From Paenibacillus soyae (GTDB taxonomy: Bacteria; Bacillota; Bacilli; Paenibacillales; Paenibacillaceae): DNA of 64,000 nt. The DNA lies in NCBI RefSeq assembly GCF_024623455.1, contig NZ_JANIPJ010000007.1:237763-301762 (forward strand), in the 5' to 3' direction. A program made the translations under genes and the position numbers. Below the pieces are notes generated by a model that searched no databases, was not told the DNA's origin, and saw only the letters and a list, made by a program, of their open reading frames with translations. How positions within the stretch are numbered: position 1 is the stretch's first letter; each line of letters opens with the position of its first letter. Positions 43,050-50,968 of the stretch are shown here, in pieces.

Positions 43050-43107
43050 AAAATAAGCCAGCCTGAAACGGCCGCGAACGCGACGGCTTCCAGCTGACTG
43101 GTCAATT
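43050..43107 (-). promoter_or_regulatory. Leader element copy 7: mini-hairpin plus terminator-like hairpin
   Basis: Minus strand: ATTGA, CCAG-TCAG-CTGG (43101-43090), AAGCC, a GC-rich imperfect hairpin and then TTATTTTTG. It is the only copy with AA instead of AG after the mini-hairpin. Confidence 0.65.
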
Positions 43108-43150
43108 CGACTCACACTATTCATAGCGGTGTTGTCGGATATGTGGCAAT

Positions 43151-43180
43151 AGCGTAGCACGCCCTCCGAAAGGCTGTCAA
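43151..43180 (-). promoter_or_regulatory. Promoter of the paralogue D operon
   Basis: Minus strand TTGACA (43180-43175), 18 bases, TACGCT (43156-43151). It is divergent from and only about 40 bp from the cysK promoter. Confidence 0.6.
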
Positions 43181-43217
43181 TAGATCATGCCCGGCAAAAA
43201 AAGATGGAAAAATTGTA

Positions 43218-43246
43218 TTGTGCGATTCGCCATGCTGTGCTATATT
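43218..43246 (+). promoter_or_regulatory. cysK promoter
   Basis: TTGTGC (43218-43223), 17 bases, TATATT (43241-43246). ATAGGAATT at 43276-43284, just after the expected start, resembles the GGAATT core remembered for the CymR cysteine repressor; this needs a matrix search. Confidence 0.6.
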
Positions 43247-43290
43247 GGTTAAAAGCAAGCAAATCACTTGGATTAATAGGAATTGCGTTA

Positions 43291-43354
43291 ATCAACCGTA
43301 CAAACGGAGATGCGCTTTCGGTCCTCATTCGGCCGGAAGCGCATTTTTATTTCA
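43291..43354 (+). promoter_or_regulatory. Leader element copy 8 upstream of cysK
   Basis: ATCAA, CCGT-ACAA-ACGG (43296-43307), AGATGCGC and a 12-bp stem ATGCGCTTTCGG/CCGGAAGCGCAT with one wobble, then TTTTTATTT. It sits wholly between the promoter and the ATG at 43375. Confidence 0.83.
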
Positions 43355-43374
43355 ACCAGACAGGGGGACGTAGG

Positions 43375-44319
43375 ATGGCACGCATCGTAAACAACATTAC
43401 GGATTTGATAGGGGATACGCCTCTGGTCCGGCTAAACAAGATTGTGCCGGAGGGCAGCGCCGAAATTTATTTGAAGCTGGAATTTTTTAATCCCGGCAGC
43501 AGCGTGAAGGACCGAATCGCCATCAGCATCATCGAGGAAGCGGAGCGCGAAGGGAAATTGAAGCCCGGCGCGACGATCGTCGAGGCGACGAGCGGCAATA
43601 CGGGCATCGGCATCGCGCTGGTCGCGGCCGCAAGGGGATACCGGGCGATATTGGTCATGCCGGAGACGATGAGCCTCGAGCGGCGAAACCTGCTGCGGGC
43701 TTACGGAGCGGAGCTTGTCCTGACGCCGGGAAGCGAGGGCATGAAAGGCGCGATTCGCGTCGCCAAAGAACTGCTCGACAAAAACCCGGACTACTTCCCG
43801 GCGCAGCAGTTCGATAACCCGGCCAACGTGAAAATCCATCGCGAGACGACGGGGCCGGAAATCATCGAGGCCATCGATTCGCTGGACGGCCGCCTGGACG
43901 GATTCGTCGCGGGCATCGGAACCGGCGGCACGATTACCGGGGCGGGAGAGGTGCTGCGCGGACGGTATCCGGATATTCATATCGCGGCCGTAGAACCGGC
44001 GGCATCGCCGGTATTGTCGGGCGGCAGCCCGAGTCCGCACAAAATACAAGGCATCGGCGCAGGCTTCGTGCCGTCTATTCTGGATACCGGCATTTACAAC
44101 GAGGTCATCCAGGTAACGAACGAGCAGGCTTTCGAGACGGCCCGTCTGGCTGCAAGAACCGAGGGCATTCTCGGCGGGATCTCGTCGGGCGCGGCGATAT
44201 ATGCGGCTCTACGCCTCGCGGAGAAGCTGGGAGCGGGCAAACGCGTCGTGGCCGTCATCCCGAGCAACGGCGAACGGTATTTGTCGACGGTTCTGTACGC
44301 GGAGGAACAGCAGGCCTAG
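43375..44319 (+). CDS. cysK: Cysteine synthase (O-acetylserine sulfhydrylase)
   Basis: The 314-residue PLP enzyme starts [20 protein letters not shown]. The PLP lysine is in [11 protein letters not shown], the substrate loop in [10 protein letters not shown], and the phosphate-binding loop in [10 protein letters not shown]. It makes cysteine from O-acetylserine and sulfide, the end point of sulfur assimilation. The longer frame from 43204 is rejected because GGGGGACG precedes 43375 and the frame would run through the leader. Its attenuator leader matches those of the binding-protein and flavoprotein operons, which ties the island to sulfur supply. Confidence 0.95.
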   Translation: MARIVNNITDLIGDTPLVRLNKIVPEGSAEIYLKLEFFNPGSSVKDRIAISIIEEAEREGKLKPGATIVEATSGNTGIGIALVAAARGYRAILVMPETMSLERRNLLRAYGAELVLTPGSEGMKGAIRVAKELLDKNPDYFPAQQFDNPANVKIHRETTGPEIIEAIDSLDGRLDGFVAGIGTGGTITGAGEVLRGRYPDIHIAAVEPAASPVLSGGSPSPHKIQGIGAGFVPSILDTGIYNEVIQVTNEQAFETARLAARTEGILGGISSGAAIYAALRLAEKLGAGKRVVAVIPSNGERYLSTVLYAEEQQA

Positions 44320-44350
44320 GCTGCCGCGTCAGGGGATCTATTAATCCCAC

Positions 44351-44378
44351 TTGACAGGTAGGAATAACGTGTTATTAT
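44351..44378 (+). promoter_or_regulatory. Promoter of the thioredoxin-like gene
   Basis: TTGACA (44351-44356), 16 bases, TATTAT (44373-44378). GTAGGAATA (44358-44366) inside the spacer resembles the CymR-like motif near cysK. Confidence 0.68.
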
Positions 44379-44403
44379 CCGAATAGAATCATATAGCGAA
44401 GTG

Positions 44404-44465
44404 ATCGACTGGACGCCCAGAGACATTTCCCTCTCCTGCAGGAGCTTGGAAATGTCTCTTTTTTG
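44404..44465 (+). promoter_or_regulatory. Leader element copy 9 upstream of the thioredoxin-like gene
   Basis: ATCGA, CTGG-ACGC-CCAG (44409-44420), then AGACATTTCC with GGAAATGTCT (perfect 10 bp) around an inner CTCC-TGCA-GGAG hairpin, then CTTTTTT. Base pairs 2 to 4 all differ from the CCGT copies yet remain paired. Confidence 0.8.
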
Positions 44466-44556
44466 CATGCGCGAAGCGCGGCGGACAAGGAATAAGCATC
44501 ATGAACCATCCACATATAGGTATGGCAATCCTATTATTTCGAGGAGGAAAAACATT

Positions 44557-45144
44557 ATGGCATTTACGCTTCAAATCGGGCAAGAGGCTCCGGATTTCGA
44601 TCTGCTCGCGACGGACGGCGAGCGCTACAGTCTAGAGGATTTCGCGGACGCGAAGGCGCTTGTCGTCTTCTTCACCTGCAATCATTGCCCGTTCGTGAAA
44701 GGCTCGGACGAGGTAACGCGCCAGACCGCGCTGAAGTACGGACCGCAAGGCGTCGCTTTCATCGCGATTAACTCGAACAGCTCGACTTCGTATCCGGAGG
44801 ATTCCTACGAGAAAATGATTGAGCGGATCGACGAGCATAAGTTCCCGTGGACTTACCTGCACGACGCCAAGCAGGAAGCCGCGCTGGCTTACGGGGCGCT
44901 GCGTACGCCGCACTTCTACGTGTTCGACGCGGACCGCAAGCTGATCTATACGGGACGCGCCACCGACTCGCCGAAGGACGCCGAGAAAATTACGTCCTAT
45001 GACCTGGATAACGCGCTGGACGATTATTTGACCGGTCGCGAAATCGCGGTGCCGCTCACGAACCCTCTCGGCTGCAACGTGAAATGGGAAGGCAAGGACA
45101 AACGTTGGATGCCCGAAGAGGCTTGCGACCTGGTGCTGCACTAA
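44557..45144 (+). CDS. Thioredoxin-like / AhpC-TSA-fold redox protein
   Basis: This 195-residue protein starts at ATG 44557 after GAGGAGG. The thioredoxin fold has [18 protein letters not shown], the redox site [12 protein letters not shown] (CNHC) and [18 protein letters not shown] with the cis-Pro. Two more cysteines lie near the end (LGCNVKW and EEACDLV). It is cytoplasmic, a likely disulfide or peroxide reductase. The shared leader places it in the sulfur regulon. Confidence 0.87.
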   Translation: MAFTLQIGQEAPDFDLLATDGERYSLEDFADAKALVVFFTCNHCPFVKGSDEVTRQTALKYGPQGVAFIAINSNSSTSYPEDSYEKMIERIDEHKFPWTYLHDAKQEAALAYGALRTPHFYVFDADRKLIYTGRATDSPKDAEKITSYDLDNALDDYLTGREIAVPLTNPLGCNVKWEGKDKRWMPEEACDLVLH

Positions 45145-45164
45145 CGGCTTTCGTTTCGATGCCG

Positions 45165-45213
45165 GGACTTCCGCGCCGTCCCACCCGGGAGGTATGGCGG
45201 AGGTCCTTCTTTC
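45165..45213 (+). terminator. Terminator after the thioredoxin-like gene
   Basis: GGACTTCCGC pairs with GCGGAGGTCC (one wobble), followed by TTCTTT. Confidence 0.7.
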
Positions 45214-45258
45214 CAAATTTAATTCCAACTAAATCTATGTGAATAATGACATAAGTGT

Positions 45259-45338
45259 ATCGACCGTATAAACGGAGATGTGCTTCTCTCGCATTGGGCC
45301 ACAAATCGCCCGGAGGAGCACGTCTTCTTTTTTTGTAC
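45259..45338 (+). promoter_or_regulatory. Leader element copy 10 upstream of binding protein E
   Basis: ATCGA, CCGT-ATAA-ACGG (45264-45275), AGATGTGC, a 15-bp stem with three wobbles closing on AGCACGTCTTC, then eight T. A weak promoter (TTTAAT-18-AATAAT) lies just upstream, and AATTCCAAC (45221-45229) is a CymR-like core on the opposite strand. Confidence 0.8.
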
Positions 45339-45388
45339 AACGAAACACGAACTTCAAGTCACAGGGACAAAAAAAGAGGAGAATGAAC

Positions 45389-46753
45389 ATGAGAAAAACG
45401 GGCTTTGTTTTATTGGCGCTAATCCTGCTGCTGGGCATTCTGGCCGGATGCAGCGGCGGCAACAACGGAAGCGGCGGCGAGCAAGCCGAACCATCGAGCC
45501 AGTCGTCCGCGGGCGGCGAACAGACCGAAAGCGGCGAGAAGCCGGTGACGTTGAAGGTGCTCCGCGCCGGCATCACGGTGACGGAAACGGAATTCGAGAA
45601 AGTGCTGGTCGAGAGGACGAAAGAAAAGTTCCCACACGTCACGCTGGAGTGGGTGGACGCGCCGGAGGACGTGGAGCTGGAGCCGCTCATCACGTCGGGA
45701 GAGGTGCCGGACATCATGTTCGTATCCACCTCGTCGATCGCGACCACGCTGAAGGATCTCGATCTGGCGGAGAACCTGCAGCCGTACATCGAGAAGCATG
45801 GCACCGACTTATCCCGTTTGAAGCCGGTGGTGTTGGATACGATCACCAAGTATTCGCCGGAGGAAGGGCTTGCCGCCATTCCGTTCTCGGTCAACTTGCC
45901 GGTGCTCTTCTATAACAAGGATATTTTCGATAAATTCGGCGTCGCCTATCCGCCGAACGAGCAGATGAGCTGGAACGAGGCGATCGAGCTCGGCAAGCAG
46001 GTGACCCGCAGCGATAACGGCGTCGATTACGTCGGCATCGATTTGTTCGGCGCGAGCAACATCGCGACGGGACTCGACCTGTTCATCGTCGATCCGGAGA
46101 CGGGCAAGGCCGACGTGACGACGCCGGAGTGGCACAAGGTGTTCGAGCAGCTGAAGAAAAGCTACGAGGTGCAAGGCTACATCGGCGCCGACGGTCGATA
46201 CCAGTACGCGAACGACGACGACATTTTCTACAACGAGCAGAATCTGGCCATGGTTGCCTACAATATCGCCCATCTGCTGGGACCGCTCGAAGAGCTGCGC
46301 CAGCAGGGCGTGGAGCTGAATTGGGATTTCGCGCCGTTCCCGAACTTCGAGGAGAACCTCGGCACTGGAAAAGCGGCGAACGTGCACTCCCTGATCGTTA
46401 CGAAGGCAAGCCAAAACAAAGATATCGCGTTCCAGGTCATCGCGAACGTGCTGTCCGACGAGTCGCAGACGGCGCTGGCCAAGGTTGGCCGCGTGCCGAC
46501 TGTCGAGGGCAAGCAGTTCGAAGACGTATACGGCCAGGACATTCCGGTGCTGCAGGGCAAGACGGTAGAGAACATCTTCAAGGCGCCGCCGCGGAACGTG
46601 ATCAGGCCTCATAAGTTCGAAAGCAAGGTGCGCAAATTCCTGGAGGAAGCGGAGAAGAACATCGCCGTCGGCGGCCAAGACGTCAACACGGCGCTGCGCG
46701 TCGCCCAGGAATCGATCGAGAAAGAGCTTGAAACGCTGAACAATACGAATTAA
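45389..46753 (+). CDS. Orphan solute-binding lipoprotein, paralogue E
   Basis: This 454-residue protein is set at ATG 45389 by AAGAGGAGA. The lipobox is GILAGC. Shared segments are VERTKEKFPHVTLEWVD, FDKFGVAYPPNEQMSWNE, PVLQGKTVENIFKAPP and the end GGQDVNTALRVAQESIEKEL. It has no flavoprotein or ferredoxin beside it; instead an MsmX-type ATPase gene follows within 100 bases, the only ATPase near the five orphan binding proteins. Confidence 0.88.
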   Translation: MRKTGFVLLALILLLGILAGCSGGNNGSGGEQAEPSSQSSAGGEQTESGEKPVTLKVLRAGITVTETEFEKVLVERTKEKFPHVTLEWVDAPEDVELEPLITSGEVPDIMFVSTSSIATTLKDLDLAENLQPYIEKHGTDLSRLKPVVLDTITKYSPEEGLAAIPFSVNLPVLFYNKDIFDKFGVAYPPNEQMSWNEAIELGKQVTRSDNGVDYVGIDLFGASNIATGLDLFIVDPETGKADVTTPEWHKVFEQLKKSYEVQGYIGADGRYQYANDDDIFYNEQNLAMVAYNIAHLLGPLEELRQQGVELNWDFAPFPNFEENLGTGKAANVHSLIVTKASQNKDIAFQVIANVLSDESQTALAKVGRVPTVEGKQFEDVYGQDIPVLQGKTVENIFKAPPRNVIRPHKFESKVRKFLEEAEKNIAVGGQDVNTALRVAQESIEKELETLNNTN

Positions 46754-46794
46754 CAGGAGTCGGCTGCCGCTCGGAGCCGATCCAGCAACAGGCA

Positions 46795-46825
46795 GGGAGC
46801 GCCGCAGCGACTGAGGCGCTTCCCT
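46795..46825 (+). terminator. Hairpin without a T tract
   Basis: GGGAGCGCC pairs with GGCGCTTCCC (one bulge) around an 11-base loop, with no T run. It may be a weak terminator or RNA stabiliser between binding protein E and the ATPase gene. Confidence 0.4.
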
Positions 46826-46850
46826 CGCTATCTATCCGGAGGTGGGACTG

Positions 46851-47957
46851 GTGGCCAGCATCTCGATCCAGCATTTGTATAAACGGTACGGCAAAGACAA
46901 GCAAGCTGTGGTGAACGATTTCCATCTGGATATTAAGGACAAGGAATTTCTAGTGTTCGTCGGACCTTCCGGCTGCGGCAAGTCGACGACGCTGCGCATG
47001 ATTGCCGGGCTTGAAGACATATCCGAAGGCGAGGTGTACATCGGCGAGCAGCTGGTGAACCATCTGCCGCCCAAGGACCGCGACATCGCCATGGTGTTCC
47101 AGAACTATGCGTTGTACCCGAATATGAGCGTCTACGAAAACATTGCATTCGGCTTGCGCCTGCGCAAGCAGCCGCGGCATGAGATCGACCTCGCGGTGCG
47201 CCGCGCGGCGCGAGTGCTCGAGATAGAGCCTTACTTGAACCGGAAGCCGAAGGAACTGTCCGGCGGACAGCGCCAGCGGGTCGCTCTGGGCCGCGCGATC
47301 GTCCGTGAGCCCAGCGTGTTCCTGATGGATGAGCCGCTCTCCAATCTGGACGCCAAGCTGCGCGTGCAGATGCGCATGGAGCTGATCAAGCTGCACAAGA
47401 CGCTGGGCGCCACGTTTATTTACGTGACCCATGACCAGATCGAAGCGATGACGATGGCCGACCGGATCGTCGTCATGAAGGACGGCGTCATCCAGCAGAT
47501 CGATACGCCGGAGACGGTGTATACGTCGCCTAACAACCGGTTCGTGGCAAGCTTTATCGGTTCGCCCGGCATTAACTTCATCGAAGGCAAAATAACCGAA
47601 GGGGCGGGAGACAGGCTGCATTTCTCGACGAGCCGGTTCTCGCTGCCCGTGACGAAGGAAGCGGCCGAAGCCATGAGGCGGCATAACAAAGTGGACCGGC
47701 GCGTGACGCTTGGCGTCCGCCCCGAGCATGTCGGTCCGGAAGGCTTGTATTCGGACTCGGTGTTCACGGCGGTCTACAAGGTCAGCGAGCTGATGGGAGC
47801 CGACCGGTTCCTGCATCTCGACATCGGGCAGGACAGTCTGCTCGTGGCCAGAGTGGACGCGCATTACCGGTGCGAGGAGAACGAGCGGCTGCGCATCGTG
47901 CTCGATATGTCCAAGGCGCTGTTCTTCGAGCCGGACAGCGGCGAACGTCTCAAGTAA
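46851..47957 (+). CDS. MsmX/UgpC-type sugar ABC transporter ATPase
   Basis: The 368-residue ATPase has GTG start 46851, six bases after GGAGGTG. It has Walker A GPSGCGKST, Q-loop FQNYALYPNMSVYENIAFGL, signature LSGGQRQR, Walker B FLMDEPLSNLD, the switch THDQIEAM, and a C-terminal TOBE domain (about 240-368). MsmX-type ATPases often serve several sugar importers. The co-oriented permeases at 51 kb and 57 kb are the obvious partners; the permease pair at 17 kb may also rely on it. Confidence 0.93.
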   Translation: MASISIQHLYKRYGKDKQAVVNDFHLDIKDKEFLVFVGPSGCGKSTTLRMIAGLEDISEGEVYIGEQLVNHLPPKDRDIAMVFQNYALYPNMSVYENIAFGLRLRKQPRHEIDLAVRRAARVLEIEPYLNRKPKELSGGQRQRVALGRAIVREPSVFLMDEPLSNLDAKLRVQMRMELIKLHKTLGATFIYVTHDQIEAMTMADRIVVMKDGVIQQIDTPETVYTSPNNRFVASFIGSPGINFIEGKITEGAGDRLHFSTSRFSLPVTKEAAEAMRRHNKVDRRVTLGVRPEHVGPEGLYSDSVFTAVYKVSELMGADRFLHLDIGQDSLLVARVDAHYRCEENERLRIVLDMSKALFFEPDSGERLK

Positions 47958-47986
47958 GCGGGAAATCGGAAGGAGAGGGTGGAAAG

Positions 47987-50968
47987 ATGCGAACATTCGG
48001 CAAAAAGCGGTTCTTCTATTCGGGCTTGGTTCTCCTGGCCGCGATCCTTCTGGCGCTCGCGTTCGGTCTCGGATTCTCGAACGCCGGAGAAAGCGCGGGC
48101 GGCGGGCCTTACGACGTCAGGCTGGAGCTTGAGGGCTTCCGGGCATGGAACGATACGTCCATCGCGGAATCGGAGCTCGAGCCGTATTACGCCGACGTGC
48201 TGGCGAAAGCGTACGAAGGAATTCCGAACGGAAGCAAGCGAGTTGCCGTGGACGCGGGAACGCCATCCGCCCGTTCCGACGGATCGGTGCTGAGGCAAGG
48301 AGACTACGAAGGGAAAGACGACGTGCTTGTCTGGAATTCGATGGACACCCATTGGGCGGAATACGAAGTGAACGTGCCGGAAGAAGGCTTGTACGAAATT
48401 CACGCGACCTACTTGCCGCTTAAGGGCGAAGACCGGACGCGTCCCGTTGTCTGGGACGTCAAGATCGACGGGAAGCGCCCGTTCCGGGAGGCTTCCTCCA
48501 TCTCGTTGTACCGGCAATGGAAGGACGCGGGCGAAATCGAGAAGAACGACGACGGGGACGAGATCAGACCGGTCGCGGCGGACGTCTCCGGCTGGCAGAC
48601 ATTGCCTCTCGTCGATTCGGGAGCCAATTACGCCGAGCCGTTTAAATGGCATTTCACGAAGGGCGTCCATACGATTCGGGTAGAAGGCTACGAGCCGGTC
48701 GCGCTCGCGGAGCTGGCACTTGCGCCGCCTCGGGAGCTGCCGTCCTACGCCGATGCCAAGGCCGCTTATCCGAGCGCAGCGTCGCCGGACGTTTCCGGCA
48801 TCGTTCTTCAGGCGGAACGGCTTACGTGGAAGAACGATCCATCCATCGTCATGATGTGGGATCGCGACTGGCGCACGGTGCCGCGCGCGGAAGGGCGGAT
48901 TACGTACAATACGCTCGGAGGCGTAAGGTGGGATTGGCCGAACCAGGAAGTGACGTGGGACTTCGAAGCGCCCGAAAGCGGCCTGTATAAGATCGGATTG
49001 CGTGCCTTGCAGAACCGGTTTTCGCAGAAAGCGTCGTTCCGCACCATTCGGATCGACGGCGAGGTGCCGTTCAAGGAATGGCTGACCTACCGGTTCCCGT
49101 ACGATTCGGCCTGGCAGAGCGTTGTTCTGTCCGACGATGCGGGCGCTCCCTACGAGGCGTATCTGGAGAAAGGAACGCACACGCTTTCGATCGGCCTCAC
49201 GCACGCCGCGGTCAGCCCGATCGTCCGGGGCATCGAGAACTTGAGCGCGCTGCTCCGCGATATCGACAGAGACCTGAGCAGGCTGACGAGCGGGCAGACC
49301 GACCGGAACCGCACCTGGAAGATCGACCGCGATTTGCCGGGGCTTCGCGAACAGCTGGGGCAGGTCGCCCATAACCTGGATGTGCTTGCGGACGCGATGA
49401 CGGAAGTGAACGGCCGCAAGGACAGCGCGAGCGAGGGCTTCCGCTCGTCGGCGGGCGACGTGCGCGCGCTGCTGGAAATACCGGACGACATTCCATACCA
49501 TGTGGACGAAATCAGCTCGATCACGGAGAAGATCAACAACTTCGTCGTCAATCTGCACAAGCAGCCGCTGCAGCTTGACGAAATTTATATCGCGCCGGCC
49601 GACCAGGCGTTTCCGGATATGCTGGCATCTTGGGGAGAGCAGGCGGTCGGCGTCGCGGCCAACTTCTTCTATTCCTTCAACACAAGGCAGAGCCTTGGCG
49701 AGATGGATCCGAACGAGCTGAACGTATGGGTGCTGCGCGGCCGCGATTACGTGACGCAGCTGCAGGATCTCGCCGACGAGACGTTCACGCCGGTGACCGG
49801 CATCAAGGTGAAGGTCAATCTGCTGCCGAATCCCCAGCTGCTCGTCATGTCGAACGCGGCGGGGCTTCAGCCCGACGTTGCGCTGGGGCTCAATCAGGAT
49901 TTGCCCGTCGACTACGCCATCCGGGGCAGCGTGTACGACCTCAGCGAATTCGGCGATTTCGACCGGATTTACGGCAAGTTCAGTCCCGGCTCCTGGCAGG
50001 CGCTGTATTACGACAAAGGATATTACGGACTGCCGGAGACGCAGTCGTTCCAAGTGCTGTATTACCGCAAGGACATCATGAGGGAGCTGGGCTTGGCCAT
50101 TCCCGAAACGTGGCAGGACGTGTACGACATCCTGCCCACGCTGCAGCAGAACGACATGAATTTCTACATGGACCCCCAGGAGTTTCTGCCGTTCATCTCG
50201 CAGAACGGCGTCGAGTTCTACACGCCGGACGGTTTCGCGACGGGCCTCGATACACCGGATGGATTCCGGGCGTTCAAGCAGTGGACCGACCTGTATAACA
50301 TGTACGCGATGGAGAAGCAGGTGCCGAGCTTCTACCAGCATTTCCGGAGCGGGACGATGCCGATCGGCATCTCGGACTACAACATGTACGTCCAGCTGGC
50401 GGCCGCGGCGCCGGAGCTGAACGGACGGTGGGGCATCGCGCTTATTCCCGGCGTGCAGAAGGAAGACGGCACGATTAGCCGATGGGCCGGCGGCCAGCAG
50501 ACGACCGGCGTTATTTTCCAGGAATCGGAGAAGAAGAAGCAGGCGTGGGAGTTTCTGAAGTGGTGGGTTTCGACCGATACGCAGGTGAGGTACGGGTCCG
50601 ATCTGGAAGCGATCAACGGCGTATCGTTCCGGTGGAACACCGCGAATGCCGAGGCGTTCGTACGGCTCCCTTGGAAGCGGGAGGACGCGAACGTCATCCT
50701 GCGGCAATGGGCTTGGTATAAGGAAAAAGAAAATCCGCCGGGCGGATACTTCATGGGACGCGAGCTGAACAACGCGTGGGTGCGTTCCGTGATCGACGGC
50801 ATGAATTACCGTTCGTCGCTCGAGGCATCCATATTGGACATTAATCGGGAGCTGCGGCGCAAGCAGCAGGAGTTCGGGTTTATCGACGAGAGCGGCAAGC
50901 CGCTCAAGACGCTGGACTTCCCGGTCGTGAAGGAACCATGGGACGGGGTGAACCAATATGTCAAGTAA
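47987..50968 (+). CDS. Giant membrane-anchored solute-binding protein with tandem carbohydrate-binding-like modules
   Basis: This protein of 993 residues is more than twice a normal binding protein. An N-terminal helix (about 8-28) lacks a lipobox cysteine, so it is probably membrane-tethered. Residues about 95-235 and 265-400 are two copies of a beta-rich module: EEGLYEI..KIDGKRPFRE..FTKGVHTI and ESGLYKI..RIDGEVPFKE..LEKGTHTL. A helical linker follows (about 410-565), then a family-1 solute-binding domain (about 575-900) and a helical tail. The stop overlaps the first permease start. It probably captures a large glycan at the cell surface. Confidence 0.82.
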   Translation: MRTFGKKRFFYSGLVLLAAILLALAFGLGFSNAGESAGGGPYDVRLELEGFRAWNDTSIAESELEPYYADVLAKAYEGIPNGSKRVAVDAGTPSARSDGSVLRQGDYEGKDDVLVWNSMDTHWAEYEVNVPEEGLYEIHATYLPLKGEDRTRPVVWDVKIDGKRPFREASSISLYRQWKDAGEIEKNDDGDEIRPVAADVSGWQTLPLVDSGANYAEPFKWHFTKGVHTIRVEGYEPVALAELALAPPRELPSYADAKAAYPSAASPDVSGIVLQAERLTWKNDPSIVMMWDRDWRTVPRAEGRITYNTLGGVRWDWPNQEVTWDFEAPESGLYKIGLRALQNRFSQKASFRTIRIDGEVPFKEWLTYRFPYDSAWQSVVLSDDAGAPYEAYLEKGTHTLSIGLTHAAVSPIVRGIENLSALLRDIDRDLSRLTSGQTDRNRTWKIDRDLPGLREQLGQVAHNLDVLADAMTEVNGRKDSASEGFRSSAGDVRALLEIPDDIPYHVDEISSITEKINNFVVNLHKQPLQLDEIYIAPADQAFPDMLASWGEQAVGVAANFFYSFNTRQSLGEMDPNELNVWVLRGRDYVTQLQDLADETFTPVTGIKVKVNLLPNPQLLVMSNAAGLQPDVALGLNQDLPVDYAIRGSVYDLSEFGDFDRIYGKFSPGSWQALYYDKGYYGLPETQSFQVLYYRKDIMRELGLAIPETWQDVYDILPTLQQNDMNFYMDPQEFLPFISQNGVEFYTPDGFATGLDTPDGFRAFKQWTDLYNMYAMEKQVPSFYQHFRSGTMPIGISDYNMYVQLAAAAPELNGRWGIALIPGVQKEDGTISRWAGGQQTTGVIFQESEKKKQAWEFLKWWVSTDTQVRYGSDLEAINGVSFRWNTANAEAFVRLPWKREDANVILRQWAWYKEKENPPGGYFMGRELNNAWVRSVIDGMNYRSSLEASILDINRELRRKQQEFGFIDESGKPLKTLDFPVVKEPWDGVNQYVK

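Noticed and set aside
26000..47000. A mobile island delimited by insertion sequences or att sites
   Set aside because: I found no transposase, integrase, tRNA or flanking direct repeat, and codon and base use look like the neighbours. The duplications can be explained without mobility.
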